From the NCBI RefSeq assembly GCF_020687385.1, contig NZ_JAJEQM010000012.1, forward strand, positions 40,075 through 104,074: a stretch of 64,000 bases of DNA, given 5' to 3'. A program made the position numbers and the translations under genes. This stretch comes from Hominilimicola fabiformis. GTDB lineage: Bacteria > Bacillota > Clostridia > UBA1381. Positions 63,533-64,000 of this stretch are shown here, piece after piece. Numbering within the stretch: the stretch's first letter is position 1; each line of letters starts with the position of its first letter. The notes below the pieces were generated by a model. That model saw only the letters and a list, made by a program, of their open reading frames with translations. It was not told the origin of the DNA and ran no database searches.

Positions 63533-64000
63533 GATGAGAGTGTGAGAAAAAGTCTGTAAAAAAGAATCCTTCTATGATAGAATATAAATAAATCATAGGA
63601 GGAATTTTTTTATGGCAAGACGTAGACGAGAAAGAATGAGTGAAGGAAAGAAGAATATCATTGCCGGATTGATTCAGGAATATGACATCAAAACAGCAGA
63701 AGATATTCAAGAGGCATTAAAGGATCTATTAGGCGGTACTATTCAGGAAATGATGGAAGCTGAACTGGATGAGCATTTAGGTTATGATGAATATGAACGC
63801 AGTGACAATCCGGATTATCGAAATGGAGTAAAACAAAAAAAACTTCGTAGTTCTTATGGGGAAATCCCTATTGATGTTCCACAAGACCGTGACGGTGATT
63901 TTGAACCGCAGATAGTCCCTAAGCGAAAGAAGGACATATCAGAAATAGAACAAAAAATCATTGCTATGTCGGCAAAAGGTATGACAACAAGACAAATTTC
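63533..64000 (+). mobile_element. IS256-type insertion sequence, left end
   Basis: A candidate terminal repeat begins near 63533 (GAGAGTGTGAGAAAAAGTCT) and is followed by a short leader and a transposase gene that runs off the window. The right end and target duplication cannot be seen. Confidence 0.75.
63612..64000 (+). CDS. IS256 family (mutator-type) transposase, 5' part
   Basis: The first 129 codons of a DDE transposase are present, starting ATG at 63612 after AGGAGG. The translation has MARRRRERMSEGKKNIIAGL, EALKDLLGGTIQEMMEAELD, HLGYDEYERSDNPDYRNG and GEIPIDVPQDRDGDFEPQIV, the standard N-terminal blocks of IS256 transposases. The catalytic DDE residues lie beyond the window. Confidence 0.92.
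   Translation, partial: MARRRRERMSEGKKNIIAGLIQEYDIKTAEDIQEALKDLLGGTIQEMMEAELDEHLGYDEYERSDNPDYRNGVKQKKLRSSYGEIPIDVPQDRDGDFEPQIVPKRKKDISEIEQKIIAMSAKGMTTRQI

Overview
The window comes from a low-GC, Gram-positive bacterium of the Clostridia type. The signs are a T-box leader before ileS, the sepF-ylmH-divIVA-ileS division cluster, a YlmC/YmxH-type protein linked in other genomes to sporulation, Pta-AckA fermentation, the anaerobic route of cobalamin synthesis, and near-consensus TTGACA-N17-TATAAT promoters. A secreted family 11 rhamnogalacturonan lyase with three S-layer homology domains points to a gut pectin degrader. Monoglobus-like organisms fit, but that is inference, not identification. 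Most genes lie on the minus strand.

Layout. 1-3.3 kb: threonine-branch operon hom-thrB-lysC (lysC runs off the left edge). 3.3-6.9 kb: radC, ackA and pta, with two structured intergenic elements. 7-10 kb: ylmC-nrdR-PHP phosphatase-mnmE. 10.1-15.1 kb: a glycosyltransferase, a Thr/Pro-repeat surface protein with an atypical response regulator upstream, and an orphan ORF. 15.1-23.6 kb: sulfate uptake and activation (sbp-cysTWA, aprA-aprB-like, cysD-cysN) behind a promoter with repeated operator-like sites and a cysteine-rich 24-codon leader ORF. 23.8 kb: ldh. 24.8-39.2 kb: one long run of 17 cobalamin genes from cbiD to cbiC. 39.3-47.6 kb: ileS with its T-box, divIVA, ylmH, sepF, yggS, an HlyD-like protein and a patatin. 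47.7-51.2 kb: a heterodimeric ABC exporter. 51.2-54.6 kb: an amidase-like protein, galE, alkD and trmB. 54.7-57.5 kb: the pectin lyase. 57.6-60.4 kb: an ABC-F ATPase, a ThyX-like unknown and folA. 60.5-61.3 kb: nfo. 61.3-64 kb: a ribbon-helix-helix regulator, a zinc-ribbon membrane protein, three tandem lipoproteins and the start of an IS256-type element.

How the parts work together. Sbp-CysTWA import sulfate, CysDN makes APS and the AprAB-like pair probably reduces it to sulfite; sulfite reductase is not in the window. The cobalamin genes cover most of the anaerobic corrin route, adenosylation, aminopropanol attachment and nucleotide-loop assembly. They lack the cobalt chelatase and CbiL, which must be elsewhere. 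Pta-AckA and Ldh give acetate and lactate as fermentation products.

The most unusual signals are these. (1) The 11-mer GGGACACTAAA occurs eleven times exactly, only inside the cobalamin genes and around the cysD ribosome site. (2) A 340-bp chain of hairpins between radC and ackA contains a four-way junction with no unpaired junction bases. (3) The Cys-codon leader ORF precedes sbp. (4) A consensus cobalamin-operon promoter is buried in a 16-bp perfect inverted repeat, with no room for a riboswitch.
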